64,000 bases of DNA from Taeniopygia guttata (taxonomy: Eukaryota > Chordata > Aves > Passeriformes > Estrildidae): positions 7,364,501-7,428,500 of the forward strand of contig NC_133050.1 of NCBI RefSeq assembly GCF_048771995.1, read 5' to 3'. Positions 22,381-33,469 of this stretch are shown here, piece after piece. Position 1 is the stretch's first letter, and every line of letters begins with the position of its first letter. The notes beneath the pieces were generated by a model that had not been told where the DNA came from, ran no database searches, and saw only the letters and a list, made by a program, of their open reading frames with translations. A program made the translations under genes and the position numbers.

Positions 22381-22606
22381 TTTTATTGTCTGGTGCAAGC
22401 ACTTGAAAACCGAGGCAGGAACAGGCACACGGAACAGCCCTGGCTGGAATTAGGGGTACACAACACCAGAGGTTCCGGTCAGAACATTCCCAGGGAAGGG
22501 AGAAGAGGACAATGCAAATAATCTTAAATTTAATAGAAGAGGAAATGTCAGCCAAACAATCTTCATATCTTTGGCTTCCTTGGTGTCAGAGTCCTTCTGG
22601 CAGCCG

Positions 22607-24085
22607 CTACTTGCGCTTGGTCTGCGGTGGCCAGCAGATGGGCTGGGTCTGCTGCTGCATGGACATTCCTCCAGAGCTGGAGGAGCCACCTCCACTGCCG
22701 CCACCACCTCCACTACCGCCCCCGATGATGACGATGGGACCTTGGCCCTGGTGGCCTGAGCCTCCTCCACCTCCTCCTCCTCCACTGCCTCCCCCAATGC
22801 ACACAGGGCCTTGGCTTTGGTGCCCTGAGCCACCTCCTCCTCCTCCTCCACTAATGATGATGGGACCTTGGCCCTGGTGCCCTGAGCCACCACCACCTCC
22901 TCCTCCTCCACTGCCACCTCCAATGCAGATAGGGCCTTGACCCTGGTGCCCTGAACCTCCTCCTCCTCCTCCACTACCCCCACCACCAATGATGATGGGA
23001 CCTTGGCCCTGGTGGCCTGAACCTCCTCCTCCTCCACTGCCACCTCCAATGCAGATGGGACCTTGGCCCTGGTGGCCTGAGCCACCACCTCCACCACCAC
23101 CACCACCACTAATGATGATGGGACCCTGGCTTTGTTGACCACCACCTCCTCCTCCACTGCCACCTCCAATGCAGATAGGACCTTGACCCTGGTGCCCTGA
23201 ACCTCCTCCTCCTCCACCACCACCACCACCACCACTAATGATGATGGGACCTTGGCCCTGGTGCCCTGAACCTCCTCCACTTCCTCCACCTCCTCCCTTG
23301 CCACCACCACCTCCTCCACTAATGATGATGGGACCTTGGCCCTGGTGGCCTGAGCCGCCACCACCACCACCACCTCCTCCTCCTCCCTTGCCACCCCCAC
23401 TGATGCAGATGGGACCTTGGCTTTGTTGCCCACCACCACCACCTCCTCCTCCTCCACCACTGCCCCCTCCAATGCAGATAGGACCTTGGCCCTGGTGGCC
23501 TGAGCCACCTCCGCCTCCACCACCACCACTGCCTCCGCCAATAATGATGATTCCTTTGCCCTGCTGGCCTGAGCCTCCACCACCACTGCTTCCTCCATCT
23601 ATGCAGATGGGACCTTGGCTTTGCTGGCCACCACCACCACCACCTCCACCTCCTCCCCCTCCGATGCAGATGGGTATATGGCTCTGGTGGTCAGAACCCC
23701 CTCCTCCTCCTCCTCCTCCAATAATGCAGATGGATCCTTGGCTCTGCTGGCCGCCTCCTCCTCCTCCTCCTCCTCCTCCTCCTCCTCCTCCTCCACCTCC
23801 ACACGAGGTTGATAGCATGTGAGTCTGATAAATCCCACCACCGCCACCGCTGCCACCGCCACTGCCGCAACAGCCGCCTCCTCCTCCTCCTCCTCCTCCT
23901 CCTCCATGGCAGGACGATCCCTGGCTCTGGTATCCCATGGATCCTCCTCCACCGCTGCTGTGGCATCCTCCTCCACCTCCTCCGTGGCAGCAGCAGCCAC
24001 AGCCGCCGCCACCGCCGCTGCCGTGGCACCCTCCGGACTGCTCGGACATCCCTTGGCCGTCGCCCTTCTGCTGGTGGGACCCCAT
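22607..24085 (-). CDS. LOR: Avian loricrin, Gln/His/Ile repeat type
   Basis: This encodes 492 residues. The head MGSHQQKGDGQGMSEQSGGC carries Gln and Lys, followed by glycine stretches and SSGGG/CHGGG loops. The body has about sixteen units of long polyglycine plus GHQGQGPI(I/C)I or QQSQGPICI, so each unit has Gln for cross-linking and an isoleucine patch. The tail is MSMQQQTQPICWPPQTKRK. It lacks the MCSR start and QQKCP motif of the other two loricrins but keeps the Trp-Pro tail. The start at 24083-24085 follows acceptor 24105-24107 and has a good ACCATGG context. The intron is about 1.15 kb. A minus-strand AATAAA lies at 22382-22387. GGTGGAGGA-type DNA repeats make antisense proline, alanine and glutamate frames that should be ignored. 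Confidence 0.88.
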   Translation of the reverse strand: MGSHQQKGDGQGMSEQSGGCHGSGGGGGCGCCCHGGGGGGCHSSGGGGSMGYQSQGSSCHGGGGGGGGGGGCCGSGGGSGGGGGIYQTHMLSTSCGGGGGGGGGGGGGGGGGQQSQGSICIIGGGGGGGGSDHQSHIPICIGGGGGGGGGGGGQQSQGPICIDGGSSGGGGSGQQGKGIIIIGGGSGGGGGGGGSGHQGQGPICIGGGSGGGGGGGGGGQQSQGPICISGGGKGGGGGGGGGGGSGHQGQGPIIISGGGGGGKGGGGGSGGGSGHQGQGPIIISGGGGGGGGGGGSGHQGQGPICIGGGSGGGGGGQQSQGPIIISGGGGGGGGGSGHQGQGPICIGGGSGGGGGSGHQGQGPIIIGGGGSGGGGGGSGHQGQGPICIGGGSGGGGGGGGSGHQGQGPIIISGGGGGGGSGHQSQGPVCIGGGSGGGGGGGGSGHQGQGPIVIIGGGSGGGGGSGGGSSSSGGMSMQQQTQPICWPPQTKRK

Positions 24086-24990
24086 GGTCTGTGAGATGGA
24101 AGTCCTGCAGGAGAGACAAAACCCAGGCCTGAGCACTTCCAGGGGGAGGGAAAGTTGTGCTACTGGGCCATCCCATCCCCTTCCAACAGGGAGTTGTCTT
24201 CTCTTCCCTTTTTGCTCCTTCCTCCGCCTCCAACTGATGCAAAAAATGTCACCTTAAGGAGTTAATGAATGAAACTGAAAACCCTTCAAGTTTTTAGCTT
24301 ATTCCATCTACACATCCTCCTTATCCAGATATAACTGTTCCTTGTTTTTAATCTAAGACAACAATCATTCCTCAATAATCCCCTCTTGCAAGAGGCAGTG
24401 GTACCCCAGAATTACCCTCATCCACATGTGGTTTGGGAATTGTGAAAGGGCTGCAATGCTCAGGGACAGGGATTAATATTCCCTGGCCGCAGGAATGAAC
24501 CCGGCTCATCATTTGCATAAGAATAATTTCATTGTACTTTGAAATTCTTCAATCCCGCTTTCAAAGGAGCTCGGTGTTTCATTTCTCCCCCGAGGGGGGA
24601 AAAAGCCCAAAAATTCAGCAGCTCCAGGGCAACCCTTTCGGGGTTTGATGTGAGTCTGTCCCCAAGGGATGCTCTGAAGTCTGAGCACTTAATCCCCACC
24701 CCAGCCACGTCCTCGTCTGCCGGCAGCAGGAATTGATGTTCCTGTGAAGGGAAAGGACCGGTCTGAAAGGAAAAAGGTCAGCAGGATCTGGTGTCCAAAG
24801 GCCTGAGGCGAAAACGTCTCCTCCAAGAAATGAAGGGCTCAAAAGAAACCCCTTCCCCATCCAGATAAAAGAGGATAGAGCCCCACTTTGTGTTTCTGTT
24901 CCTTGGTTTCCCACTCTCCGCAGAGAACCTGCAAACCCTCTTTTTCCTGCCCTTTCCCTCAAGGTTTGTTTTCCAAGAATATTCAGGAGT

Positions 24991-25004
24991 TGTGTGTGTG
25001 TGTG
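24991..25004. repeat. Short (TG)n run in intron
   Basis: Seven TG dinucleotides lie inside the intron of the third loricrin. Confidence 0.8.
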
Positions 25005-25252
25005 GTGTCACCACACGGTGCTGGGTCCAGAGAAATCCAAGGGGCTCCAAACCCCAGATTTTCCACGTCCCAGCTCTCTTCTTTTCCTGTATGGTTACAT
25101 GATCCCTGAACTGGTAAGAAAAAAACCAAAAAAATAACAGCAAATAAACAGGAATTTTTGAACCGTGAGACCCAAAAGCCACACTTAGTCCCATATTTCC
25201 ACTTCAGCATTCCAAGCCTCATCAGCCAAATAAATTTCCATCTCTTACCGTG

Positions 25253-25323
25253 TCCCACGGCACGAACCAGTGGAAAGGAGTCAACGGGACTGAGGGAACG
25301 TGGTGTGGGAGAACTTTTATATA
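25253..25323 (-). promoter_or_regulatory. TATA box and exon 1 of the third loricrin
   Basis: TATAAAAG on the minus strand lies at 25314-25321 (extended to TATATAAAAG). The exon runs from about 25290 to 25259 and ends in the donor CACG/GTAAGA. Confidence 0.72.
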
Positions 25324-25360
25324 GGACCTGGTCCTCCCCTTGGAAGGAAACAATGATTGA

Positions 25361-25369
25361 TTTATTTAC
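25361..25369 (-). promoter_or_regulatory. Forkhead-like GTAAATAAA site
   Basis: It lies 40 bp upstream of the TATA box. The sequence between is shorter than in the other loricrin promoters, and the GTGAGACACC block is not clear here. Confidence 0.4.
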
Positions 25370-25859
25370 AGCCAAGCCCAGCCCTGACTACCCACTTACT
25401 TAGCATAATATCAGGCTCATCATTGCAGAGATTGCTATCACCCTTCCTTCCACCACCTCTTCTGTTGTTGGTGGCATTAAAATTATTGGATGGCTCCACC
25501 TACTCTGAGCAAAGTGAGGAAACACCAAAAACCAGACACATTTTCAGCGTAAACAAGCGATTTTTGATTTTACGCCCCTCTCTAGAAAAGTTCAGCATTC
25601 CAGAGAGGAAACCCTGGAGGGGTGGTTTTGTCTTTATGGATGCAGGGAATTTATTTCTCATTCTATAAATTATTTCTGAGCTGCCAAAGGTGGCCCTGGC
25701 ATGTCATTAGGGTGTGATGCAACCCAGGCTGTGGATTATATGTTGCTGATGACACCCACGTTATTGCTGGGGACACGTTGGGCTCCGATGAGTCCCAGGA
25801 GCTGCAGCTCCCCAAAACACAACAAATGCCTCCAGAGGTTGGAGTGATGCAAATCTGGG
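25370..25859. other. Unassigned spacer
   Basis: AT-rich upstream DNA of the third loricrin; no gene or repeat is recognised. Confidence 0.3.
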
Positions 25860-26260
25860 AGGCTCCAGCTGATTTACAGACCTTGGAGGGTTTGACCTAG
25901 AGAGAAGTGGAGGGAAGAAGCCCAAAGAAGGAGTTCAGTGGTCCTTGGGACAATTTGAAAAGGCTGAGGGAGCTGAGGCTGTTCAGCCTGAGGAAGGGCA
26001 GCTTTGGGACCTCATTGTGGCCTTCCAGGACCTCAAGGGTCTACAAGGAACATGGGGAGAGACTTTTACAAGGCTTTGGAGTGACAGGAGAAGGGACAAT
26101 GGGTTAAAACTGAAAGATGGCAAATTTTGGATGGATATGGGGAAGAAATTGTTCCTGTGAGGGTGGTGAGGCCCTCACCCCTCAGCTGCAGGGGAATCCA
26201 GTCTGGATAGAGTTTGCTCCCACTTTTCCTGTCTGTCTTCTGCCAGCCTGGCATTGCTCC
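25860..26260 (+). mobile_element. CR1 LINE fragment
   Basis: CR1 reverse-transcriptase end: 'gctgaggctgttcagcctgaggaaggg', then 'gaagaaattgttcctgtgagggtggtgagg'. The frame is decayed. Confidence 0.75.
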
Positions 26261-26889
26261 AGGCAGCAGCAGGAAGCTCCTCCAGCAGAGCTCTCCAGCT
26301 CCAGGCAAGCTCGGAAGTGCCAGAGCTGGGAGGATCTTTGACTCAGATGGAGCTGATTGAGGCAATGGGAAGTTGATCTATTATTTCAGAGCTGTTCTTG
26401 GAGGCCATGCCACCCAGGTGTCACCTTCCTGCCCAAATCCTGCCCAAGTCCTGCCCTGGAGCACGAGGCTGCTCAGCCTTGTCTCAGTTTTATCTCATCC
26501 TCCCCAAATCCCACCACAGAACCTGGCTGGAGGTGGCACCACCAGGGGTGACACAGGACAAGGAGCCTCCTCCCCAATAAATAAACAGAACATAAAAAGC
26601 AAATAAAATAAAAGTCACCTCCCCTTCCCACTCAACCTTTCCTGAAATCTGGCACCATATTTCCCACAAAACCGAGGTTGGAATTCAGGGACAGGCAGCT
26701 CCCGAGGGGCTTTTCCTCCATGGGCTGGGAGGAAAGTAGGGCAGGGAAGGGATTCCCCAGTCTGGAATAAGAGGAAGGGCTGTGGCTGCAGCGCATCCTT
26801 GGCGTATCTAGAACAGCTTGTTTATCTCTGCTGCGGGATCCGCGGCACGCCGGACGCAGCTGGCAGGGTCCAGCACGTTCTGGCACACA
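26261..26889. other. Unassigned spacer
   Basis: Nothing is recognised beyond short open frames. Confidence 0.3.
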
Positions 26890-27195
26890 AAAAATGAATC
26901 TGGGTCTCTGGGAGCATTTATCCTGATTTCTGGGAGCCATTCTCCTGATCTCTGGGTGCATTTCTCCTGATTCCTGTGTGAATTTCTCCTGATTTCTGGG
27001 AGCATTTTTCCTGAATTTGGGAGCAATTCTCCTGATTTCTGGGAGCCATTTTCCTGATTTTGGGGATCCATTCTCCTGATTTCTGGGTGCATTTCTCCTT
27101 ATTTCTGGGAGTAATTCTCCTGATTTCTGGGAGCCATTGTCCTGGTTTCTTGGAGCATTTCTCCTGATTTCTGGGAGCCATTCTCCTGATTTCAA
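26890..27195. repeat. Minisatellite, about 22-bp unit
   Basis: CTCCTGATTTCTGGGAGCAT and variants are repeated about twelve times. The minus-strand frame reading EIRRNAPRNQE is repeat-made and not a gene. Confidence 0.9.
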
Positions 27196-27639
27196 CACCT
27201 GCTGTGATTTGTATCTCCCTGCCAAGGAATTTCGACATGGCTGGTGAGGTTTGTGTACCCCAACCAGGGCAACTTTCCCCAATAATTAATTGCCAGTGGT
27301 TTTGGCAGCAGAACAGTTGATTGTCCAGCTGTGTCTTGCTTCCCTAATTTCACTTTTATTTGGTCTCTGCACTTTGCCACTGACATTTAAGCCTCGGCCA
27401 CACCCTGGCTTCCATTTTCTTCTTTCCCCCATGCTGGTTCCTCATTCTTCCCAGGCTTGTTGGGAAATCGTTGGAGCTTCACTGGGAATTTGGGAGCTGG
27501 GAATTGGGATGAGCTGGGCCTGCCTTTGCAAAAGCAAAGCTAATTTAGCACAACCTTGCCTGGATTTAATTAATTCCCAGAGGCTGCAGCACAGGGATGG
27601 CCTGGGGATCAAAATGTTTCCGACTGCTCTGATGAATTT

Positions 27640-28015
27640 CTGGCAGAGCTTGGAGGATCAGGAGGTTGATGAAGGGGATTGGAGCCTGTTCCCAATGGAT
27701 CCGGGCTGGGAATGTTGGGAATGTTGAGCCTGTGGAGATCTCAGAGCCCTTTCCAGGGTCTGCAGGGGCTCCGGGGAAGCTGGAGAGGGACTTTTCCTCA
27801 GGAACTGCAGAGACAGGACACAGGGAATGAGTTCACACTGAAAGAGGGGAAATTTGAGGTGGGTATTGGGAAGGAATTGTTCCCTGTGAGGGTGGTGAGG
27901 CCCTGGCCCAGTTTTTCCATAGATTTCCCATCCCTGGAAGTGTTCCAGGCCAGGCTGGAAGGGGCTTGGAGCCACCTGGGCCAGTGGGAGGTGTCCCAGT
28001 GTGGTCAAACAGAAA
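27640..28015 (+). mobile_element. CR1 LINE 3' fragment
   Basis: CR1 end: 'ggggctccggggaagctggagaggg', 'gggaaggaattgttccctgtgagggtggtgaggccctgg', then 'ttccaggccaggctgg'. Confidence 0.85.
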
Positions 28016-28394
28016 TGATCACTTTTAAATAACTGAAATTACCAAAGAAGTGGAAGAACATTTTGAAAATAAATTAAATCTGAACCTTTCTGGCAAACCA
28101 GGACCTGGAGCTGAGCCTGACCAAGACAGACATTGGCGGCAGATGAAACAAAAAGGAGGAGAAGTCAAAATTGAGCAAGAGCCCCACTCCCTCAGAGGTG
28201 CAGATCCCTTATCACGGGAGGGTTTGGTAATGGCAGGAAAACTGGGGCCGCTTCCTTCCTGCACGCACCAACCTTCAGCCCATTTTGGTTGTGTCATCCC
28301 AGCTCCCATCAAATTACCCCTGGAGCTGGACTTCCCACCTTGGTGGTGGCCAGAGAGAGCCCCGGGAGTGTCACCCACCACCTCCTCGGGTGGG

Positions 28395-28645
28395 AAAATG
28401 TTGGAGTTGAGATGGAAACAACACAGAGCAACACACCCCATTTTCAGAAGGCTTCAAACTGGTTTTATTCTAGCATGCATGCTTTTTATATGTTCTTACA
28501 AAACTCACGAATTTACACTTTGCTTATTGGTCAGGAGAGACAAACAAAGTTCTTATTGCAACAGGCAGTTGCAGGTTTCTCTTATTTCTCCTTCTTTCTT
28601 GCTTGGTTTCTGTGTCAACGACCTGGGTAGGAAATTCTTTTGTGG
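28395..28645 (-). mobile_element. Possible solo LTR remnant of an endogenous retrovirus
   Basis: An AT-rich block with a reversed AATAAA signal near 28463 and the text 'catgctttttatatgttcttacaaaactc' resembles decayed songbird LTRs. No internal retroviral region, paired repeat or target duplication is visible, so this is a weak call on a fossil. Confidence 0.3.
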
Positions 28646-29179
28646 TGAACATGGATCCTCTTCTCAGACTTCTCTCTGGCTCACAGAAGTAGCTGTAAAA
28701 CCTCTTCCCACAGGAAAAGAACATTTCCTTCTGCTTCCAGATGGGAATGAGCCACGGGAGGATCCCACACCCACCCCGGGGTCCTGTGGGGTGACCAAGC
28801 CCCAGCTGAGAGCCAAACCTCCTGTGCTGATAAGGGCACACGTGGCTGGCCAGGGACACTCAGCTGGAGGTGACCGATCCATCAGCTTGGGGACACCTCC
28901 ATGCCTTTGGGGACAGGACACCTGACAGGATGTCCTGGGAAGCAGCTGCCACTGCCCAGCCCACTGGCACAGCAGGAAGGAATCCTTTCAGTTTTAATGG
29001 TGCTTTTTTTTTTTTTTTTCAGTTTTTCAGTTTTTAGTTTCAATTATTCCCAGGCTGGGGCAGCGTGAGGAGAGCCAGGTCAGCCTGGAATTTTATTTGC
29101 ACAGCAGGATCCCCTCCCAGTGGGAATTCTGCTGTATCCCAGTACCCTGGGCTAGGAAAAGCTGTCCTTGGGTGGGACG
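28646..29179. other. Unassigned spacer with poly(T) tract
   Basis: A run of 17 T lies at 29004-29020. No gene is seen. Confidence 0.35.
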
Positions 29180-29235
29180 AGGTGATTTTTGAGGTTCTTT
29201 CTAAGCCAAACCATTCTGAGGCTCTGTAATTGTGA
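29180..29235 (+). mobile_element. Short CR1 3' end
   Basis: Only the tail is left: 'gaggttctttctaagccaaaccattctgaggctctg'. Confidence 0.45.
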
Positions 29236-30124
29236 CATTTCAAGATGTCCCCAGAGGGAACAGCATCCACCATCAAGGGAGGGAAATAAATCCTCGTGGT
29301 TTTGTCTTGGGTCACTCCCCGCAGCTCTAAACATCGGAGGGAGTCTTTATTTCATCTTTATTTGCTCCAAACCTTTTATCCTCACCCGCAGGACTTTTCC
29401 AGAGCCCCTCCTGGGCATTTTTCCATCCTCTCTCTTCCCCACCAAGGAACTGAAGCATTTCTGGGATGCCAGGAGGGCTCGTTGGCCAAGCCTGTCATTG
29501 TCACCCAGACACCAACGTCACTGCCAGCCCCATTCCAGCGTCCACCAGGGATCCGTGGGGATAGGGCAGGACAAACTCCTCACGAAGAGGGAGCTGCTCG
29601 TGCCCTGGCCAGTTTAGCTGCATTGCTTCCTATTTTTGAGGATCCACCCAGCTCTTTACTGGGTCATCTGCCCAGTTTTTCCCTGTGACACTGAGGCAGC
29701 TTCCTCCCCTTGTTGTTCAGAAAATTACAGTCATCAAATGGAAAGTCTTAATTGCTCCATTCATTATCCTCAGAGTCATATCCGACTGTTAATTTATTTT
29801 GCCTGGGAACTCCCCAAAGGCTTCACGAGGTTTTTGGCCTAAATCAGGATTAGCTGCTCTGGGGACAGTTGGAGGAAGGAATGTCACCAACTCAGGGAAG
29901 CCTCTTGGTGCCACCAGCTCCTGGCACCGCTGGGGCCACCAAAACCAACCCCAATTTTCAGCTGCCAGCTCTGGAGCGGGGAGAAGCCTCGCTGTGATTT
30001 TGGGGGATGTTGGAGCCCTTCCCCCTCACCAAAAGCTGATTTTTGGTTACTTCGGTGCGGATTTCAGTAGAGGACAAGAAAATCAGGACCTGTTTTGTGG
30101 GATACATCTGAAATACAATTTTTT
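29236..30124. other. Unassigned spacer
   Basis: No gene or repeat is recognised. Confidence 0.3.
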
Positions 30125-30445
30125 GTGTGGAGTGGAGGCATCTGGAAGTCTCCTTATCCTCTTTCCAAGGGCCTGGAGTGACAGGACAAGGGGGAATGGC
30201 TTCAGATGGAGAGAGAGAAGGTTTAGATGGGATTTTGGGAAGGAGTCCTTATTGTGAGGGCAGGAGGCCCTGGTACAGGTGGTCCAGAGAAGTTTTGGTC
30301 CCTGGAAGTGTCCAAGGACGGGTTGGATGGGGTTTGGAGCAACCTGGGATGGTGGGAACTGTCTCTGCCGATGTTGGGGGTGGGATGGGATGAACTTTCA
30401 GCCCCTTCCAACCCCAACCATTCCATGATTCCACCATCCCCAGGA
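30125..30445 (+). mobile_element. CR1 LINE 3' fragment
   Basis: 'ccaagggcctggagtgacaggacaag', 'tggaagtgtccaaggacgggttggatggggtttggagcaacctggg', then 'cccaaccattccatgattcc' are the standard CR1 tail. Confidence 0.88.
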
Positions 30446-30774
30446 CTCACATTTCAGCACCAGGGTTCCCCCAGATCCTCCTGGTGGAACTGCAGCTCCA
30501 GCACGGCTGGGTGAGGCCAGCCCTGCTCGCTCCTCATCCCATCAGCACCACCCAGAGAGAGCTCGGGGAAGTTGGGATGGACGGGGAGGAACATCTCAGA
30601 AGAAGAGCAAATCTGCGCAAAGATTTCATCCGGACCACCAACGGGATTGTCTCCTTCCCAAGCCTTCTCCTGCTGGGAATGCTCCCACGGGATCCGAGAA
30701 GGGTAAATACAGGCAGGAAGGAACTGATGGAGAACCTCGGATACACTCGAGGAGCGCAGTGGTGACCCTCTGTG

Positions 30775-31085
30775 TGTGAGAAACGGATTTGTAGAAAATC
30801 CTTAAAACCTGACAGAAAACCCGCAAAGTTTGCATAAATATGTAAACTCTGAGATAAGAAAGGTTGGCTTAGAAATGCTACGGAGTAAGACAGGCATTGT
30901 TGAGAGAAAAAATGGAAATAGAAATCAGTTTTAAAGGATGGTTCTGCAAAAAGGACTGGATAATTTGGAAAATAGAACTATGAGAGATTAACTGTATTAG
31001 AACAAATACAGGCAATTAGAACAAAATTAGGGGTAATTTTAGGTGATTGGTGTGGTAAAAGCTAATGGGCCAAAATACACTTACA
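30775..31085. mobile_element. Possible decayed LTR-like or other repeat
   Basis: A block with text such as 'gcataaatatgtaaactctgagataag' stands out from its flanks in composition. I suspect a repeat copy, possibly an endogenous-retrovirus LTR, but see no diagnostic ends. It runs into the AT-rich island. Confidence 0.2.
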
Positions 31086-31320
31086 GTGTATTATTACAGA
31101 TATATATAATTCTAATTATAGCAATATATAATATATATTATATCTATATATAATATATAATATAGAATAGATAATAGATAATATACTATATACTATATAT
31201 ACTATATAGTATATTATATATTATCTGTATTATGTATTATCTGTATTATGTATTATCTATAATATATATAGATAATTTAATATTATATTTATTTTTATTA
31301 TATTTAATTAAGATCTCATC
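31086..31320. repeat. AT-rich island
   Basis: Nearly pure A/T with TATA, ATAATATA and TATTATCTG tandem motifs. Confidence 0.85.
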
Positions 31321-32063
31321 TTCTAATTGCATTAGCATGAACTATAACATCTGTATTGTCTCACCCTTCACATAACCCAGAAAATAGAATAAAAGTTTTT
31401 AAAACACTTCTGAGTTGCCCAAGCTCAGGAAAGGTCAGAAAAGGGTTTAATCCAACATCTGCACCCCCTTCCAGCCTCCCCCAGGATTTTTTTTCCAGGC
31501 TTATCCCTCATTTCTCCACCACTCCACTGGGGTTTGTTTCTGGGGTTGCTTTAATAATGGCACCTACTGTGAGGAAACGCCACTGGGGAAATTTTCATTT
31601 CCTTTCATTTCAATTCCTCTTCATTTCACCCCCAACCCTTTAACCTTTGGGTCTCTTTGGGCCTGCCCCACCGCTTTTGGAAGGGTTCAGCTCCACTCTG
31701 GATGCCGATGTTAGTCCGGGCAAGAACCAGCCCAGAGGAGTCGCGGACCTGCTTTTCCAGCTCCATCGCTTTATCTCAGCGGCGTCAGCAGCGCAGCACT
31801 TTGGATTTCCACACCGCTCCTGCTCCACCTCCCCACCCAGAGCCGCTCTGAGCTCCCCAGATCCCTCCGAGTGTCCCGAGTCGTTTATGTTTGTGTGGGT
31901 TTTTGTCTGTGGGGTGGTTAGTGTTTTTTTGTGAAGTAGCTCTGTCCCTCTGTCTGTCCCTCTGTCTGTCCCTCTGGCTGGCTGGCTCCTCCCAGGGCGG
32001 GTTCTGGGCTGGAATCTGCAGAACTCGTTATGCAGCAGTTAATTACTGGCACCCACGGTAATT
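31321..32063. other. Spacer between AT-rich islands
   Basis: Ordinary sequence; a short (GTCCCTCT)n-like run lies at about 31938-31975. No gene is seen. Confidence 0.35.
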
Positions 32064-32154
32064 ATAACATAAAACATAAAACATAAAACATAAAACATAA
32101 AACATAAAACATAAAACATAAAACATAAAACATAAAACATAAAACATAAAACAT
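32064..32154. repeat. (ACATAAA)n 7-bp satellite
   Basis: About thirteen near-perfect copies of a 7-bp unit. Confidence 0.95.
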
Positions 32155-32515
32155 ATTATATGATACATTATATATTATATACAATGATATACTATATACG
32201 ATATATGATATATAATACATAATATATAATATATATTGTATGTGATATATGTGATATATGATATACGATATATAATAAACATACATAATATATAATGTAG
32301 AATATAAAATATATATTATATATTGCAGAATATATAATATATACTGTATAATATATATAATACAAAATAAAATTAAATATACTAGATTATATAAAATATA
32401 ATATACTATATTATATATTACATTATATTAAAACATAATATAATATAATGTAATATAATATAAATAAATATAATAATTACTAATATAACTAATATAATAT
32501 ATTTTAATTTATAGT
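32155..32515. repeat. AT-rich island
   Basis: Long stretch of TATA/ATAATATA-type sequence continuing from the 7-bp satellite. Confidence 0.85.
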
Positions 32516-33054
32516 TCATTCCAAGCGTCTCCGGCCGCCCCGGGAATGAGGGAGGTGAGTCAGGAGGGAACATTCCAGAGGCTCAGCGCCCGCACGGCCA
32601 CAGGATGGTGCTCCAAGACTATCCGTGGAGGACACCACCAAGAAGATCCACCCCACCCCTGCAGGGGCAGCGACACCGTGGTTGATGTAAAAATGAGGAT
32701 TTTCAGCTCTGCCTCCAGTGAAAAGGGAGGGAAAACCCAAATTATAAACAAATAATTCCATGCAGCAGAGGTTTTACTGGGGATGCTGGGGATGTGCTGG
32801 AGAAAATGAAATAGTGCAAACCGTGGAGCAAATTGTCTGGCTTGTAGCTGATACATCTCAGGTGGATATTTCATGTATTTATTGTATCTGAGGAGTTTTT
32901 ATTGTTATATTTAAGGAGTAAATGCTTTTAGAGTGAGCTGCTGGACACAAGAGACTCCTTTGACTTGAAAGTCAAATTCTGGTTTTCACAATTTTAATTT
33001 TTTTCCTGTGTTTTTTTTTTTTTTTTTTCCTTTTTCTGTTTGTTTCATATAGAA
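32516..33054. other. Unassigned spacer with poly(T) tract
   Basis: No gene is recognised. A run of 18 T lies at 33011-33028, close to the CR1 piece at 33055. Confidence 0.35.
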
Positions 33055-33185
33055 TTAAAATCCCCAAAACCCTGAGGTTGGAAAAACCTTCCCAGAACAT
33101 CAACTCCAACCTGTTCCCCATGCCCACCTGGCACTGAGTCCTTGGGCACCTCCAGGGATGTGACCCCACCACCTCCCTGGTCAAT
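33055..33185 (-). mobile_element. CR1 LINE 3' fragment
   Basis: Reversed CR1 tail: 'aaccctgaggttggaaaaaccttccc', then 'ctggcactgagtccttgggcacctccagggatg'. Confidence 0.8.
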
Positions 33186-33469
33186 AAAACACAATTTCTT
33201 TACAAATTTCCCTCTGGAACAAAGTGGGAAGCAGGAAAAAATAAGTTTATTTTTAGCGGCATTGGCACGGGGAGCCCTTTGGTGGCACTGGGGCCACCTG
33301 GAGGCAGTGTCATCCATGTGAGTGGCTGAGCCCACATTTCCTTCACACGGCCGCCAGAATCTCCTGGTGCCACAGAGAGCGGAGAAAAGAAGAGAAGAAA
33401 AGGAGCTGCGAGGCCCCAAAATCTAATACAGGGAATTCCTGGAGAGGATTAAACAAGGGCTGGGTCCCA

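Noticed and set aside
23238-23822. Proline-rich plus-strand frames and Glu/Val-rich minus-strand frames over the third loricrin
   Set aside because: They arise from the GGTGGAGGA repeats of the loricrin read in other frames.
26632-27282. 216-residue minus-strand frame with repeats like NQENGSQKSG
   Set aside because: Made by the 22-bp minisatellite; no TATA-donor-acceptor set and no EDC head or tail motif.
28050-28925. 291-residue plus-strand open frame
   Set aside because: No recognisable domain, it spans a suspected LTR fossil and spacer, and lacks promoter or splice signals. Chance open frame.
32064-32154. CRISPR-like or origin-like short repeat array
   Set aside because: A simple 7-bp satellite without spacers in a vertebrate genome; not a CRISPR array.
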